The notes: generated by a model from the letters alone, not told the origin. A stretch of DNA of 64,000 bases from CBDAUN01 sp965214875 (GCA_965214875.1 OZ243980.1:3658001-3722000), one strand, 5' to 3'; positions 45,454 to 54,955 are shown, counted from the stretch's first letter. Program-made: numbers and translations.

Positions 45454-46170
45454 ATGAAACTGCTAGCCGACTGCGGCAATCAATACATCAAATGGCGCTT
45501 CGGCGAACAGCGCGGCCGATTCCTTTCAAGCCCGAGGGAACTTCGACACAATCTTGAGTCGCACTGGGGTTGCCTGCGCGCTGTCGATGAAATTTGCGCG
45601 GCCAATGTCGCAGGTCCCGAAGTCGAATCAGCGATCGCTGAATTTGCCTTTAGTCACTGGGGTGCAGCCACACGATTTATCGCGTCGAGTCAACATGCCG
45701 CAGGCGTCAGCAACGGCTACGCCGACCCCGGCCAACTCGGAGCGGACCGCTGGGCGGCAATTGTCGCGGCCTGGCATCACACCCGGCAAGCGACAGTTGC
45801 AGTCGACTGCGGCACGGCGATTACGGTTGACGCTGTCAAAGAATGCGGCGAGTTTGTCGGCGGCTCCATCATGCCGGGGTTTGCAATGTCCACAATCGCC
45901 TTAATTCAAAATTCAAGCAACATCAATAGCTCAATGGATGGGCGTGCTAGCATCCCCGGCCGATCAACGGCTGAGGCGGTGCGCGGCGGAACGCTGATCG
46001 CGACTATCGCGGGCGTAGACGAATTGGTTGGTCGCTATCGGCAAATTACTGGGAGCGACGGGTCGCTGATCGCAACCGGCGCAGATGCCGCGCTGCTTAA
46101 TGAGCATTCCCGCTATCAGTTCGAGCTGATCGCGGAACTCGTGCTTGACGGCATCGAGATACTCTGCTGA
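45454..46170 (+). CDS. coaX: Type III pantothenate kinase
   Basis: A 238-residue CoaX that phosphorylates pantothenate, the first step of coenzyme A synthesis. It belongs to the ASKHA fold: MKLLADCGNQYIKWR (phosphate 1 motif, DxGNxxxK), GADRWAAIVAAW, VDCGTAITVDAV (phosphate 2 motif) and GGSIMPGF. It is short, as in Pseudomonas-type CoaX. The start at 45454 is fixed by the MKLLxDxGN motif. It follows the AEC permease closely and is probably co-transcribed. Confidence 0.93.
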   Translation: MKLLADCGNQYIKWRFGEQRGRFLSSPRELRHNLESHWGCLRAVDEICAANVAGPEVESAIAEFAFSHWGAATRFIASSQHAAGVSNGYADPGQLGADRWAAIVAAWHHTRQATVAVDCGTAITVDAVKECGEFVGGSIMPGFAMSTIALIQNSSNINSSMDGRASIPGRSTAEAVRGGTLIATIAGVDELVGRYRQITGSDGSLIATGADAALLNEHSRYQFELIAELVLDGIEILC

Positions 46171-46799
46171 TAGTCTGCGCATCAAGCCTCTCGGATGCTG
46201 AACACCGGTCCGCCGGCATCGGAAACGACAGAGTCAATTGCTTTCCCAGCGCAAGAGCCTCTCAAGACGCGACCACTTGCCGTGTCCGTCAAGCGTTTCG
46301 ATTTGTTCGGACGCGGTCGATTCAGGCAAAAAAGCTAGACACGGCCAAGGGGGTTGACGCGCTTTGTGAAGCTGGCGCCAGTGCGGGCATACTGCAAGAT
46401 ATTTACTGGTGTCGGGTCGCCAAAGTGTCTGAAAATCCGGCATTCTGCGGCACAGTGATATGTGACGCTGTGCTGCGCCTAAGTCGCCGGACAGCAGCCC
46501 CGCTTTACGGACAAATCGCCTGTCGCGCACAAACTGCAACCAAGCAAGCATCCGATCTCAGCATTGCGATGCACGACACCGAAGACGTGGATTTTGGCAG
46601 CCCCCTTTGGTTTCTGCGTTTCATTCCATGCGCAGACCGCTCTGCAACAGCCATCCTGCGCAATTTCATGCCGAGTCATTCTTCACGATTAGTCCAGCTT
46701 GCAGATTGGAAATTGCCGCGATAGCGGAAAAGCCTTGCCACTCACCTTTCACACAGATCCGTTCGTGCGCTCCAATAAGTTAAACCTATCCTTGCCCCC
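46171..46799. other. Noncoding gap
   Basis: About 630 bp between coaX and the convergent unassigned gene. Reading frames on both strands are short and match nothing I recognise. It may be decayed coding sequence. Confidence 0.35.
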
Positions 46800-47501
46800 T
46801 CAAAGCTCAGCCACTTGCCGCGCCTGCCAATCCGCTTTGACCCAGAGCTCATCAAGCATTTCTATCTGTTTCGGTTCGGCCAAACCCAGCATGAAGCACT
46901 CGCCCTCCTGAAGCGCAGCCATGCTGATCGCTTCTTGCTGTTTGTAGGCGGCCGCAATATGCGCGAGCCCTGCACCACGACCGAACTCCTCCTGGACCGT
47001 TCGCGCCCTTGAATACACCGAACGGTCTGCGACAACGATGCCTGAACACAGCGCCGCCTCGCCGTCGACCTCTGGGCCGAACAGGACCAGTCCAAACCTG
47101 TCGCCCGCCAATCTCATAAGCCGCGACCCAAAGTCTTGCGAAGCCGCGCACATGCCGGCCGCCGCGATTACAACCGACGATTGCGACATCAGCTCTGCAC
47201 CTGTAGTCAGCGCCTGCGCCAAACCTCCATCGTCATCCATCAAAATATAGGACATGCCCACCTCAAGCGCGCTTCCATCGCCAAGCACTTGCTGAAATCC
47301 TGCAACTCCAGCTGTTGTCGCGGCAACCGCTTGGCGATCAATGCCCAACGACTTGAGCCAGTTCACGGTGAACATGACTGCCGGGGTTAAGCCGAAACGT
47401 TGCCTCGCAATTGGATGACCCGCTGGATGGCAAGCCGATGCCCAAGCGCCAAATCCGCAAATCAGCGCTCTTTGTCGAGTTCGTCTTTGCTGGCTGAACA
47501 C
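46800..47501 (-). CDS. Unassigned protein in the AttH/ABC cassette
   Basis: A 233-residue protein from a GTG at 47501, 3 nt after the attH-like stop, so co-translated with it; an ATG at 47375 would give a 191-residue version. It is soluble, rich in Ala and Gly, with no signal peptide. I do not recognise a family. Segments such as RALICGFGAW at the start and VAATTAGVAGF weakly recall thiolase-fold proteins, but no catalytic residues can be aligned. Its place at the end of the ABC cassette hints at a linked metabolic or accessory role. Confidence 0.6.
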   Translation of the reverse strand: MFSQQRRTRQRALICGFGAWASACHPAGHPIARQRFGLTPAVMFTVNWLKSLGIDRQAVAATTAGVAGFQQVLGDGSALEVGMSYILMDDDGGLAQALTTGAELMSQSSVVIAAAGMCAASQDFGSRLMRLAGDRFGLVLFGPEVDGEAALCSGIVVADRSVYSRARTVQEEFGRGAGLAHIAAAYKQQEAISMAALQEGECFMLGLAEPKQIEMLDELWVKADWQARQVAEL

Positions 47502-47504
47502 GCT

Positions 47505-48659
47505 TCAATATCCTGTCATTTCGAGATACCCGACTCCGTTCGCCGCGCTGCCGTGCTCGCTTCCACTGACAGCAATCGCGCCTTCCCAGTACCGAAAGGA
47601 ATCATTGCGTTCCTGCGCGTCGATGAGCGCCACAACATCAAGCTTCATGCCGTGCGTCGGAAGCTCAATTCGCCACTCAACCGGATACTTCGATCCAGAA
47701 TCGCCACTTTTCCAGGTTCGCCTGGGCTCAAAGTGCAGCCCTTCGGCAGGCAGCAAGACAGCGCCGCCTTGCCTGTCGATCATTACACCATACTTGAACG
47801 GCACAGATTCAGGGTCTGTCCGACGTATTTGAAAGGCCATTATTTCCCTGCCATCGTCAAGCTGCAGCGAAAACCAGTCCCATCCCGCATCGCCTTGCGC
47901 CAGCACCGAAGAAAACCATTCGTGGTCCATCCAGCTTTCGCCATCAACTTCAAAACTCTGCCCGCGCACCTTCAATGTGCCAAATGTCTTCATGCGTGTC
48001 AGCGAGTAGTAGTATGACGCATTGCCGCGCTGCTCGCCCTTGCGGCTGAGCCCGTTGTCACCCTGAGCCACCGCAGGCTTGACGCTATTCAGCGTCAAAT
48101 CGATCGAGAACTCCTTTGCTCGCCCTTTCATTGACAGATTCAGACAACCGTTGCAGTGCCCGACTGTCCCTCGCACCTCTATATCTTCAACCCATACTGC
48201 AAATGGCAGCGCCGTCGCCCCCGCCAATCCCAAGGCGCCTCTGCTGTAGCGCTCGCCGATCAGGTATTGCTGACCGCCGACATCGGTAATCCCGATGTGG
48301 GCCAAGTACACCTGATTGCTCGCCCAATCGGAATCAAGATCTGGCTTTTCCGGTGCCATGGCGCGCCGAAAAATAGTGAACTGATAGCCGAATCGGCGCT
48401 GGTCGGCGGTTTGCAGATTGCCGGTGAAGTACCACCACTCGGTCTGGAAGCCAAGATGAGGCCCGTGATCCTTTGGAAACTTGAACTGGCGCACTTCCAG
48501 CGCTTTCTCGAAGCCTCTCTGGTCGCTGCCAGCAAGCATGCCGTCAAAAGGCATCGACCGGATCGTTTCGCGATCGGGCGGTTCACTTTCGGCAACCGCA
48601 CCGGCGCCGGCGAGCGCCGCCAGTGACAAAGCGAATAGGTAATGCCAGCACCGCATCAT
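47505..48659 (-). CDS. AttH/CrtC-like exported lipocalin-fold protein
   Basis: A 384-residue protein with a signal peptide (ALSLAALAGAGAVAES). The body is an AttH/carotenoid 1,2-hydratase (CrtC) type double lipocalin: TEWWYFTGNLQ near residue 73, SWMDHEWFSS and GWDWFSLQLDDG near residues 240-265. Related proteins are coded with ABC exporters (attEFGH in Agrobacterium). Here the permease and ATPase genes lie just upstream, so it is probably the periplasmic partner handling a lipid-like substrate. It ends 3 nt before an unassigned gene. Confidence 0.85.
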   Translation of the reverse strand: MMRCWHYLFALSLAALAGAGAVAESEPPDRETIRSMPFDGMLAGSDQRGFEKALEVRQFKFPKDHGPHLGFQTEWWYFTGNLQTADQRRFGYQFTIFRRAMAPEKPDLDSDWASNQVYLAHIGITDVGGQQYLIGERYSRGALGLAGATALPFAVWVEDIEVRGTVGHCNGCLNLSMKGRAKEFSIDLTLNSVKPAVAQGDNGLSRKGEQRGNASYYYSLTRMKTFGTLKVRGQSFEVDGESWMDHEWFSSVLAQGDAGWDWFSLQLDDGREIMAFQIRRTDPESVPFKYGVMIDRQGGAVLLPAEGLHFEPRRTWKSGDSGSKYPVEWRIELPTHGMKLDVVALIDAQERNDSFRYWEGAIAVSGSEHGSAANGVGYLEMTGY

Positions 48660-48662
48660 CGG

Positions 48663-48854
48663 CTACTCGAACTGAACCAGCCGAAGCGATACGCGATTTG
48701 CCAGCCGCCAAGCCGATACCGTGCCTGCCAAACAAGCGGCAATCACCGCTAGCGCTACCGCCTCGAATATCACAACGCCATCAACCAGCATCTGCATGGT
48801 CCAGCCGAAAGACCGCTGATTGACGACCCGGATTAGCATCCACGACAGCATCAA
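48663..48854 (-). CDS. C-terminal piece of FtsX-type permease
   Basis: A 63-residue frame starting MMLSWMLIRVVNQRSFGWTM. It contains the last transmembrane helix of an FtsX permease (VIFEAVALAVIAACLAGTVSAW) and continues exactly where the 48851-51163 protein stops. The upstream stop and this ATG overlap as TGATG, so reinitiation could produce a two-chain permease. Otherwise it is one gene broken by the loss of a G near 48853. Confidence 0.65.
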   Translation of the reverse strand: MMLSWMLIRVVNQRSFGWTMQMLVDGVVIFEAVALAVIAACLAGTVSAWRLANRVSLRLVQFE

Positions 48855-51163
48855 GCCAGCGGTATGGACAGAATTCCTGCAAAAAAGCCCATCATGGCCG
48901 TCTCAGCACTAGCTGATGCCCAGATCTGGCGGCGGGTAAATCCAATCGCATTCTGGATGCGCAGTTCATGCTCGCGATCAATCTGTATCATCGCAAGAAC
49001 CGACACCACTGCGATGAATGCCACCACGATGGCCAAACTTCTAAGCACCGCAGTGATCGCAAAAGTCTGATCGAACACTTTAAGCGACGCTTCGCGCAAA
49101 GCGCCCGCGCTGAACACGCTCACCCAAGGCGAGTTCACCGCCTCTGCAACCGCATTCGACAGCTCTTTCACATCGACTCCATCGGCGGCGAAGATCGCAA
49201 CCGCCGTTATCGCGCCATCGTTGAAGTTGGCTCTAAAGACATCAAGATGCATCGATACGATGCCTTGATCAGAACTGTAGTCGTAGAAAACGCCCAGCAC
49301 CGGCATCTCCACAACCGTCTGTCCGGCATAGAACGTCATGCTGTCGCCAACACCAATGTCATGCCTCCAGGCAAACGGCTGCGATATGATGACGCCTTCG
49401 GTCTGGAACCGGTTCCAGAGCAGGCCCGGCATGCGCTCGACGAAACGATAGCCGCCAAAATTGCTCTCGCCGTAATCAAGCGCGACAACTCTTGATCGCC
49501 CCTCAGGTCCGTTGAGCCAAGTCCAATTGGCGACACCGATCGAATCGACCCCTGGCAACAATCGCAATCGCTCAACCTGCGCCTCATCAAGATGCCCGCC
49601 GTATTCGCTTTGTGTCGTAACGTATAGATCGGCAGTAAGCCGATCAACCAGCCAAGCATCAACCGCTGTCCGAAAGCTGCTAATCATCACGCCGACACCG
49701 ATGGTTGCTGAAATCGCCATGCACAATGCGCAGACCGCCGCCGATGTGCGCCCGCCCGTCATGGCGAAAGCCCTGCTTGCCAAAATCCCTCTTACGCCAA
49801 AAAGAGCAAAGGAAACACCGCGGAGCAATTTGCTCAAATTGGCGCAAAGCATCGGCACCAGGCACAGATAGCCTGCGACCACCAAGTAGATGCTAGCAAA
49901 TCCGGACATCAGGCTGCGCGAGTCAAGCTGCATCACCACCATGCCCGATGCTGCCAGCAACGCGCACAGCATAAATGGCGATCGCCCGCGACTCAGTCGC
50001 TTCATGCCCGATTGCCGTGAACCGCCGATGGAAGATTTGATGCCATAGACCTGCAGCAAGGCCGGCAATGCCGAAAGCAACGTCGCCCCAAGTCCAAGCG
50101 CGAGCGCCACCACTGTCGCCTGCGCGGATATGGCTAAAGATGATGTGCTGATCGGTGCATACAAAGCGCTAATCGAGCGTTCAACCAGATACAGCAGCCG
50201 CTCAGACAGCAATGTGCCGAATGCAAACCCGATCAAAGTCGCAAATATGCCGATGCACAGCGCCTCAAGCGCAAAGCATCCTGCAATGGCACGGCGGGTT
50301 GCGCCAAGCGCGCGCAACGTGATGATACGCGACTTTCGACGCATCGCCAGAAACGTCATGGTGTTGTAGATCAACAAGGCAGCCACTAGAATTGCAAGCA
50401 GACTCATAGCGGTCAAATTGGTCTGAAACGACTGGATGATCGAAGCTAGCGCCTGCCTTCGAAGCTCTGTGCTTTGCAGCCAAGCGCCTTGCGGCAGCAG
50501 CTGTTCAAGCGCTTCGATCGATTCATCCGTGGACGGCAGGCTCAGTTGAATGGAGGAAAGCTTGCCGCGCATGCCTAGCACCGATTGCGCCGATGCAATA
50601 TCCATCAGCAAAAGCGATTGGAGCGACTGCCGCTGGACGATATCCTTTGGCTCAAGTGCGCCGATAATGACCACTTCGTGCACAGCGCCGGCGTATTCGA
50701 TGGAGATGCTGTCGCCCACGCGCACACCAAGTTGACGCAGCGTTTCGCCACTTGCAAGCGCGCTCAGGGGCTCTGCTATCAAACGGGAGATGGCAACCGA
50801 CGCGGATGACCCCAAATGCTCTTCAAACTCGAATGACGCAATCGGATCGACTCCGTAGACCGTCGCGGACCGTCGCGCGGAACCGACTATGCGAACCCTG
50901 CCTTGCACCAGCGGCTGCACCGGATGCGGCGTGCTTAAGCGAATGCTTCGGTAGAGCCCATCGTCGATTTCCCCTTGAATGGCATGCGTTGATGCTGCCG
51001 AGATCGCATCGCTTGCGGCAAGAAAGCTCTCCTTAGCGCTGTGGTTGGCAAGATCCACAGCCACCACAGCGGCGACGCCAAGCGCCACCCCGACAACGGA
51101 GAGCAGAAATTGCATCGGAGCGCGCGCAATGTCGCGCATCCAAGCGAGCAAGATGATCTTCAA
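48851..51163 (-). CDS. FtsX/LolE-family ABC permease, truncated by frameshift
   Basis: A 770-residue membrane protein. It has an N-terminal helix and a MacB-like periplasmic domain, three FtsX helices near 255-390 (AILVAALLIYNTMTFLAMRR), a second unit with helices and periplasmic domain, and a last FtsX start at 675-770 (AIVVAFIAVVSVLAMIQIDR). It ends ILSIPLA with a stop; the family goes on with a further helix, found in the next frame at 48854-48663. Total length would be about 833 residues. Together with the ATPase and the AttH-like protein it forms an exporter or lipid-extrusion pump. The break is very late and might be tolerated. Confidence 0.85.
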   Translation of the reverse strand: MKIILLAWMRDIARAPMQFLLSVVGVALGVAAVVAVDLANHSAKESFLAASDAISAASTHAIQGEIDDGLYRSIRLSTPHPVQPLVQGRVRIVGSARRSATVYGVDPIASFEFEEHLGSSASVAISRLIAEPLSALASGETLRQLGVRVGDSISIEYAGAVHEVVIIGALEPKDIVQRQSLQSLLLMDIASAQSVLGMRGKLSSIQLSLPSTDESIEALEQLLPQGAWLQSTELRRQALASIIQSFQTNLTAMSLLAILVAALLIYNTMTFLAMRRKSRIITLRALGATRRAIAGCFALEALCIGIFATLIGFAFGTLLSERLLYLVERSISALYAPISTSSLAISAQATVVALALGLGATLLSALPALLQVYGIKSSIGGSRQSGMKRLSRGRSPFMLCALLAASGMVVMQLDSRSLMSGFASIYLVVAGYLCLVPMLCANLSKLLRGVSFALFGVRGILASRAFAMTGGRTSAAVCALCMAISATIGVGVMISSFRTAVDAWLVDRLTADLYVTTQSEYGGHLDEAQVERLRLLPGVDSIGVANWTWLNGPEGRSRVVALDYGESNFGGYRFVERMPGLLWNRFQTEGVIISQPFAWRHDIGVGDSMTFYAGQTVVEMPVLGVFYDYSSDQGIVSMHLDVFRANFNDGAITAVAIFAADGVDVKELSNAVAEAVNSPWVSVFSAGALREASLKVFDQTFAITAVLRSLAIVVAFIAVVSVLAMIQIDREHELRIQNAIGFTRRQIWASASAETAMMGFFAGILSIPLA

Positions 51164-51213
51164 AACAATTTCAACGCGTTGCTGAGGGCGTCTTCATCGC
51201 GCCTTTGACCGTT

Positions 51214-51888
51214 TCACAACGTCTCGAGCGCACCAAGCTTAAGTTGCCATTTATGGTCGCAGTGCCGGGCCATTTCCATGCTGTGCGTCACGATGACTAC
51301 AGTAAACTGACCGCGCGCCTGCGAGAGCGTTTCGATCACCTTGCGGGCCGAACGCTCGTCGAGATTGCCGGTCGGCTCGTCGGCAACAATGAGCCGAGGC
51401 CGATGCACGAGCGCGCGAGCGATCGCAACGCGCTGCTGCTCCCCGCCGGACAATGCAGCCGGATAGCTGTTGCGCCGCGCCTCGAGCTCGACACTGCGCA
51501 AAGCTTGCTGGACACGGCGCACTCGGTCATCAAGCTTGTTGAGCTCCAAAGGCAGCATGACATTTTCCGCCACAGTCAGCGAAGGAATCAGATTGAAGAA
51601 CTGAAACACGATTCCAATATGGCGCCGGCGAAGCAAAGTTCGCTGCCGCTCGTCGAGCCCCGTCATTGCGACGCCGCCAATGTCGATTGTGCCGGCATCG
51701 GCCGTGTCGAGCCCAGCAATCAGATTCAGCAGCGTTGTCTTGCCGGACCCGCTGCGCCCCATGACGGCATGCATGGCACCAGCTTGAAAATCGGCTTCGA
51801 CCTGATCCAGCACCATGCGCCTAGTGCCGCCTTCCTCATACGACTTGCACAAGCCGCGAATCGAAACTGCCGAATCCTGTGCCGTCAT
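51214..51888 (-). CDS. ABC transporter ATP-binding protein (LolD/MacB class)
   Basis: A 224-residue ATPase. Walker A GRSGSGKTTLLN near residue 45, Q-loop VFQFFNLIPSLT, signature LSGGEQQRVAIARAL near residue 146, Walker B LIVADEPTGNLDE and the switch histidine in VIVTHSMEMA are all intact. The class energises FtsX-type permeases for lipoprotein or macrolide-type export. The permease gene starts 50 nt downstream. The gene is 6 nt after sfsA. Confidence 0.93.
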   Translation of the reverse strand: MTAQDSAVSIRGLCKSYEEGGTRRMVLDQVEADFQAGAMHAVMGRSGSGKTTLLNLIAGLDTADAGTIDIGGVAMTGLDERQRTLLRRRHIGIVFQFFNLIPSLTVAENVMLPLELNKLDDRVRRVQQALRSVELEARRNSYPAALSGGEQQRVAIARALVHRPRLIVADEPTGNLDERSARKVIETLSQARGQFTVVIVTHSMEMARHCDHKWQLKLGALETL

Positions 51889-51894
51889 CTTGCG

Positions 51895-52605
51895 CTAAGC
51901 ATATGGGGTTGCATCAGCAACATCAATGGAATTTAAGCCATGGCGCAGACGCACAAGCAGCACCTCCACGCCGCTTGCAAGAGCGCTCTGCAAACTCCTG
52001 GCATAGGCGGGATCAATATCCGCAGCCGGCTCGAACGCCTTGCCCTCGGGTCGATTGATCGCGAAAATCAGCACTGCCCGCTCGCCGGCCTGAGCCAAGG
52101 AAGACAGCAACTCGAGGTGCTTGCGGCCTCGCGTCGTCACGGCATCTGGAAACCTGACCATGCCGTCTTGCAACAAAGTGACGTTTTTGACTTCGACCCA
52201 CGCACTCGGCTTGACACCATCGCACAGGCGAAAGTCGAATCGCGATTTAGGGAAATTCGCGACATCGCAAGCAGGTTCGCGCTTAAGCGTCCGGTAGCCT
52301 GCAAGCGCATCGATCGTGCCGGCTCGGACGCCATCGGCGATGACGGCATTGACGCGGGCGGTGTTCACGCCAATCCAGCCGCTGCCCATGTCGACCCGCT
52401 CCAGCGTCCACTTTAGTTTGCGCTTCGGGTTGTCGCTTTTGGATATCTGCGCCGGCGCATTCGGACGCCAGCAGGTTTTCATCGAACCGGTATTCGGGCA
52501 GTGTGCTGTTACCACGCCGAGTTTCGGCACGTCGACATCGGCAAAAAAGCGCTTATAGCGATCGAGAATACGCCCATCGGTGAGCGGCGGCAGTTCCACG
52601 GCCAA
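51895..52605 (-). CDS. sfsA: SfsA family protein
   Basis: A 236-residue SfsA (sugar fermentation stimulation) protein. The signatures HCPNTGSMKTCWRP near residue 35, AWVEVKNVTLLQDG near residue 132 and FPDAVTTRGRKHLELL near 150 match the family; the last two contain the nuclease-like E-x-K active-site residues. Reported roles in E. coli are DNA binding and stimulation of maltose metabolism; the molecular function remains vague. It lies between a secreted hydratase-like gene (3 nt) and the ABC ATPase (6 nt). Confidence 0.92.
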   Translation of the reverse strand: MAVELPPLTDGRILDRYKRFFADVDVPKLGVVTAHCPNTGSMKTCWRPNAPAQISKSDNPKRKLKWTLERVDMGSGWIGVNTARVNAVIADGVRAGTIDALAGYRTLKREPACDVANFPKSRFDFRLCDGVKPSAWVEVKNVTLLQDGMVRFPDAVTTRGRKHLELLSSLAQAGERAVLIFAINRPEGKAFEPAADIDPAYARSLQSALASGVEVLLVRLRHGLNSIDVADATPYA

Positions 52606-52608
52606 CGA

Positions 52609-53457
52609 CTATTTGAATCCCATATAGACTTGCATCGGCTGGTTCGGCACCACGCCGTCGAACACTGCGGCCAATCGACTTAGATCCGCCACCGGATAGC
52701 CTTCAGTCCATGCACCGATGCCGAGAACATCATCAGATTTAAGCGCAATCCCGCGTGAATTGAGCGCATCGCGCATCCGCAGCACCGCATCGATCGGATG
52801 GGTGCGGCCCGGGTCCAAGCTGGAAGCCGCAAGCTGCTGCTTGTCCTGATCAAGCAGCGTAATGCCGACCTTCGGCAAGCGCTCGACCCAGTCGACATCG
52901 TCAGCAAGTTCAACTTCGTTTCCAAGTACATACATCCTGATCTGCAAATTTGCCGCCATATGCTGCTCGGGGTTGCGGCGCGCATCCGCTGCAAGCAGCT
53001 GATCCGACATTCGCACTGCAGGTATGACGCTTTGCAAGGCGGCCAGAGCATCCTCGCGCGTTGTTGCGGAATTGATGTCTTCTGAACCGACTCGAAACAT
53101 CAGCTCTCCAGCCGCCAGCATCTCGATACCGAAGTCTCGTGTCACAACTGCGCGAGTGCCGGTGAACATGTTCTCGAGCAAAATGCCGGTTGGCGGCATC
53201 TCTGCATCGGCCGCCGCATCGGCCAAATAACCGACATCCATACCCCAGGTCGGGCGCATCAGCGCGACCAGATAGTCTTGAACATTGATCACTTGGCTCG
53301 GCTCGACCAACACCGGCTCATGCTGCGCTTGGATGCGGGAAAACGCTTCGAAATAGGCAACGGCTGCACCTTCAATGTCGAACGATTCGGCGCAAGCGCC
53401 GGCAGGCACTAGCGCAAGTGCGCAGGCAAGAGCATATTGTTGAAACCTAGTATGCAT
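52609..53457 (-). CDS. Secreted protein with hydratase (FAH/MhpD)-like fold
   Basis: A 282-residue protein with a signal peptide (ALACALALVPAGACA-ES), so exported. The mature part distantly resembles 2-keto-4-pentenoate hydratase/FAH-fold proteins: PPTGILLENMFTGTRAVV aligns with the substrate-binding entry, GELMFRVGSEDINSAT with the metal-binding acidic strand, and HPIDAVLRMRDALNSRG with the C-terminal NPLxAVxWLAN-like helix. The catalytic set is not certain. It is the first gene of the minus-strand run toward the ABC cassette, 3 nt before sfsA. An exported member is unusual, because the family is normally cytosolic. Confidence 0.6.
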   Translation of the reverse strand: MHTRFQQYALACALALVPAGACAESFDIEGAAVAYFEAFSRIQAQHEPVLVEPSQVINVQDYLVALMRPTWGMDVGYLADAAADAEMPPTGILLENMFTGTRAVVTRDFGIEMLAAGELMFRVGSEDINSATTREDALAALQSVIPAVRMSDQLLAADARRNPEQHMAANLQIRMYVLGNEVELADDVDWVERLPKVGITLLDQDKQQLAASSLDPGRTHPIDAVLRMRDALNSRGIALKSDDVLGIGAWTEGYPVADLSRLAAVFDGVVPNQPMQVYMGFK

Positions 53458-54192
53458 GTATCAGGCGACCTGTTCCATGGCGTACGTTAAAGATTGGCAG
53501 CAGTCCGAGCTATGGAAGAAAATCATTGACTAGAAGCAAGAATGCTCTAGTAAGTTCATCCGTTTGGAAAATGCGCTACTACGAGGCGGCAAATACCTAC
53601 TACTCATTCGTCAAGTATGCGCTTTCGAGCAATAATCTCAATTTGTGAAGCATCGAACTTCCATCTGCTTCGTCCTCCGAAGTTATCAATTTATCAATAT
53701 AACTATTATCACGGCACCATTGGCGCTTAAGTTTCCAAGCTTCTTTGTAACTCGGTATGTGCAACATTCCAAGATGCTCCCAGTTAGCAAGCGTCTCTTC
53801 AAAGCTCGCCGTGAAGCCAGGCAATCGAAAGTCTTTCGGGTCTGAGCGTGAAATTAGCTGATTCCGAGACTGTCTAAAGTGTCCGCCATAATTACCTCAC
53901 TATTGGAACGGGCCGCCATCCCTTTCCGAGTACGATGAATTAGCGCCTCAGCGTGTGGTGCCCAAGCGGCTCTCGGGCTAAGTGACAAAGTGAGCACATT
54001 GGTGTTCCGCATCGTTGCATCCGAACAATTTGGACCGCGCAGCCGCAGTAATGACTGAATGTTTTGTCGATAAGCAATACCAGCTTTTCCGGAATCTGGT
54101 AAGTCCAGTGCAGACCAGCTCACGCGATAGTGTGGAAGCTTCTTGAGGAATAATGAGAAAAACCACCCCAAAATCACTGCCTTGAAGCGGAC
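53458..54192. other. Debris region
   Basis: About 735 bp without a supportable gene. On the minus strand a possible 74-residue frame (53824-53600, MPGFTASFEETLANWEHLGM...) is preceded in another frame by a short MADTLDSLGIS with GAGG at good spacing (start 53890). The two may be halves of one frameshifted gene. No family is recognised. Confidence 0.3.
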
Positions 54193-54211
54193 GGCGGCAG
54201 GAAGAACTTAC

Positions 54212-54490
54212 CTAATTCGTGCCAGCGGGGACGCTTGAAAACCGGATGAGGAAACCGAGAATCACAACCGCGGCCACCCACAGCCCGATCTGCCAACGCA
54301 GATTGTCCTTGTCCCGCCTGTGGGCTTCCGCGTCGCGCTCAACATCTTGCTTGGCCATGTCGGCCTTCCAATCGGCCATGTCGGCTCGAAAGCGCTCAAG
54401 CGTTCCCTGAAGGTCAGACTGCAATGTTTTCATACGCTCCTCCAGAACGGCAATCCGCTCCGACAGTTCATGGCTGGCTGGTTCGCTCAT
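54212..54490 (-). CDS. Small coiled-coil membrane protein, family copy 2
   Basis: A 92-residue protein. It shares LSERIAVLEERMKTLQSDLQ and GTLERFRADMADW with copies 1 and 3. The charged middle AKQDVERDAEAHRRDKDN leads to a C-terminal transmembrane helix (GLWVAAVVILGFLIRF) and a short tail SSVPAGTN. Compared with copy 3 it lacks one heptad. The N-terminus is cytosolic by the positive-inside pattern of the hinge. Function unknown. Confidence 0.65.
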   Translation of the reverse strand: MSEPASHELSERIAVLEERMKTLQSDLQGTLERFRADMADWKADMAKQDVERDAEAHRRDKDNLRWQIGLWVAAVVILGFLIRFSSVPAGTN

Positions 54491-54496
54491 ATTCCT

Positions 54497-54525
54497 ATGC
54501 TATCCGAACCCGGCGCAAGTTTCAA
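54497..54525 (-). promoter_or_regulatory. promoter of coiled-coil gene copy 2
   Basis: Minus strand TTGAAA (54525-54520), 17-nt spacer, TAGCAT (54502-54497), then only six nt to the ATG at 54490. Predicted leaderless or nearly leaderless transcript; the six nt AGGAAT could instead serve as a minimal ribosome-binding site. Confidence 0.55.
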
Positions 54526-54655
54526 GCCGAATTGTCCCTGCCAACCGCCTCGCTCAGGCACCGTCTGCACATCGCGGAGCCTCAAGATCCGGCTTCCAGG
54601 CATGATGCGCGACCCTGCCCGCCTTGCAATGTAGCTGGCGGCAGAAAGAGTTTCC

Positions 54656-54955
54656 CTAATTCGTGCCAGCGGGGACGCTTGAAAACCGGATGAGGAAACC
54701 GAGAATGACAATCGTGGCCACCCACAGCCCGATCTGCCAACGCAGATTGTCCTTGTCCCGCCTGTGGGCTTCCGCGTCGCGCTCAACATCCCGCTTGGCC
54801 ATGTCGGCCTTCCAATCGGCCATGTCGGCTTTCAAGTTGGCGGTATCCGCTCGAAAGCGCTCAAGCGTTCCCTGAAGGTCAGACTGCAATGTTTTCATAC
54901 GCTCCTCCAGAACGGCAATCCGCTCCGACAGTTCATGGCTGGTTGGCTCGCCCAT
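54656..54955 (-). CDS. Small coiled-coil membrane protein, family copy 3
   Basis: A 99-residue protein nearly identical to copy 2 after the coil. It has one more heptad (TANLKADMADWKADMAK) and an N-terminus MGEPTSHELSERIAVLEERM. The TM helix is GLWVATIVILGFLIRF and the same tail SSVPAGTN follows. Its recent tandem duplication with copy 2, and the preserved frame in both, suggest selection on the protein. Confidence 0.65.
   Translation of the reverse strand: MGEPTSHELSERIAVLEERMKTLQSDLQGTLERFRADTANLKADMADWKADMAKRDVERDAEAHRRDKDNLRWQIGLWVATIVILGFLIRFSSVPAGTN

Noticed and set aside
46234..46724. Short frames on both strands between coaX and the AttH cassette
   Set aside because: I considered a transposase remnant but found no DDE or zinc-ribbon block.
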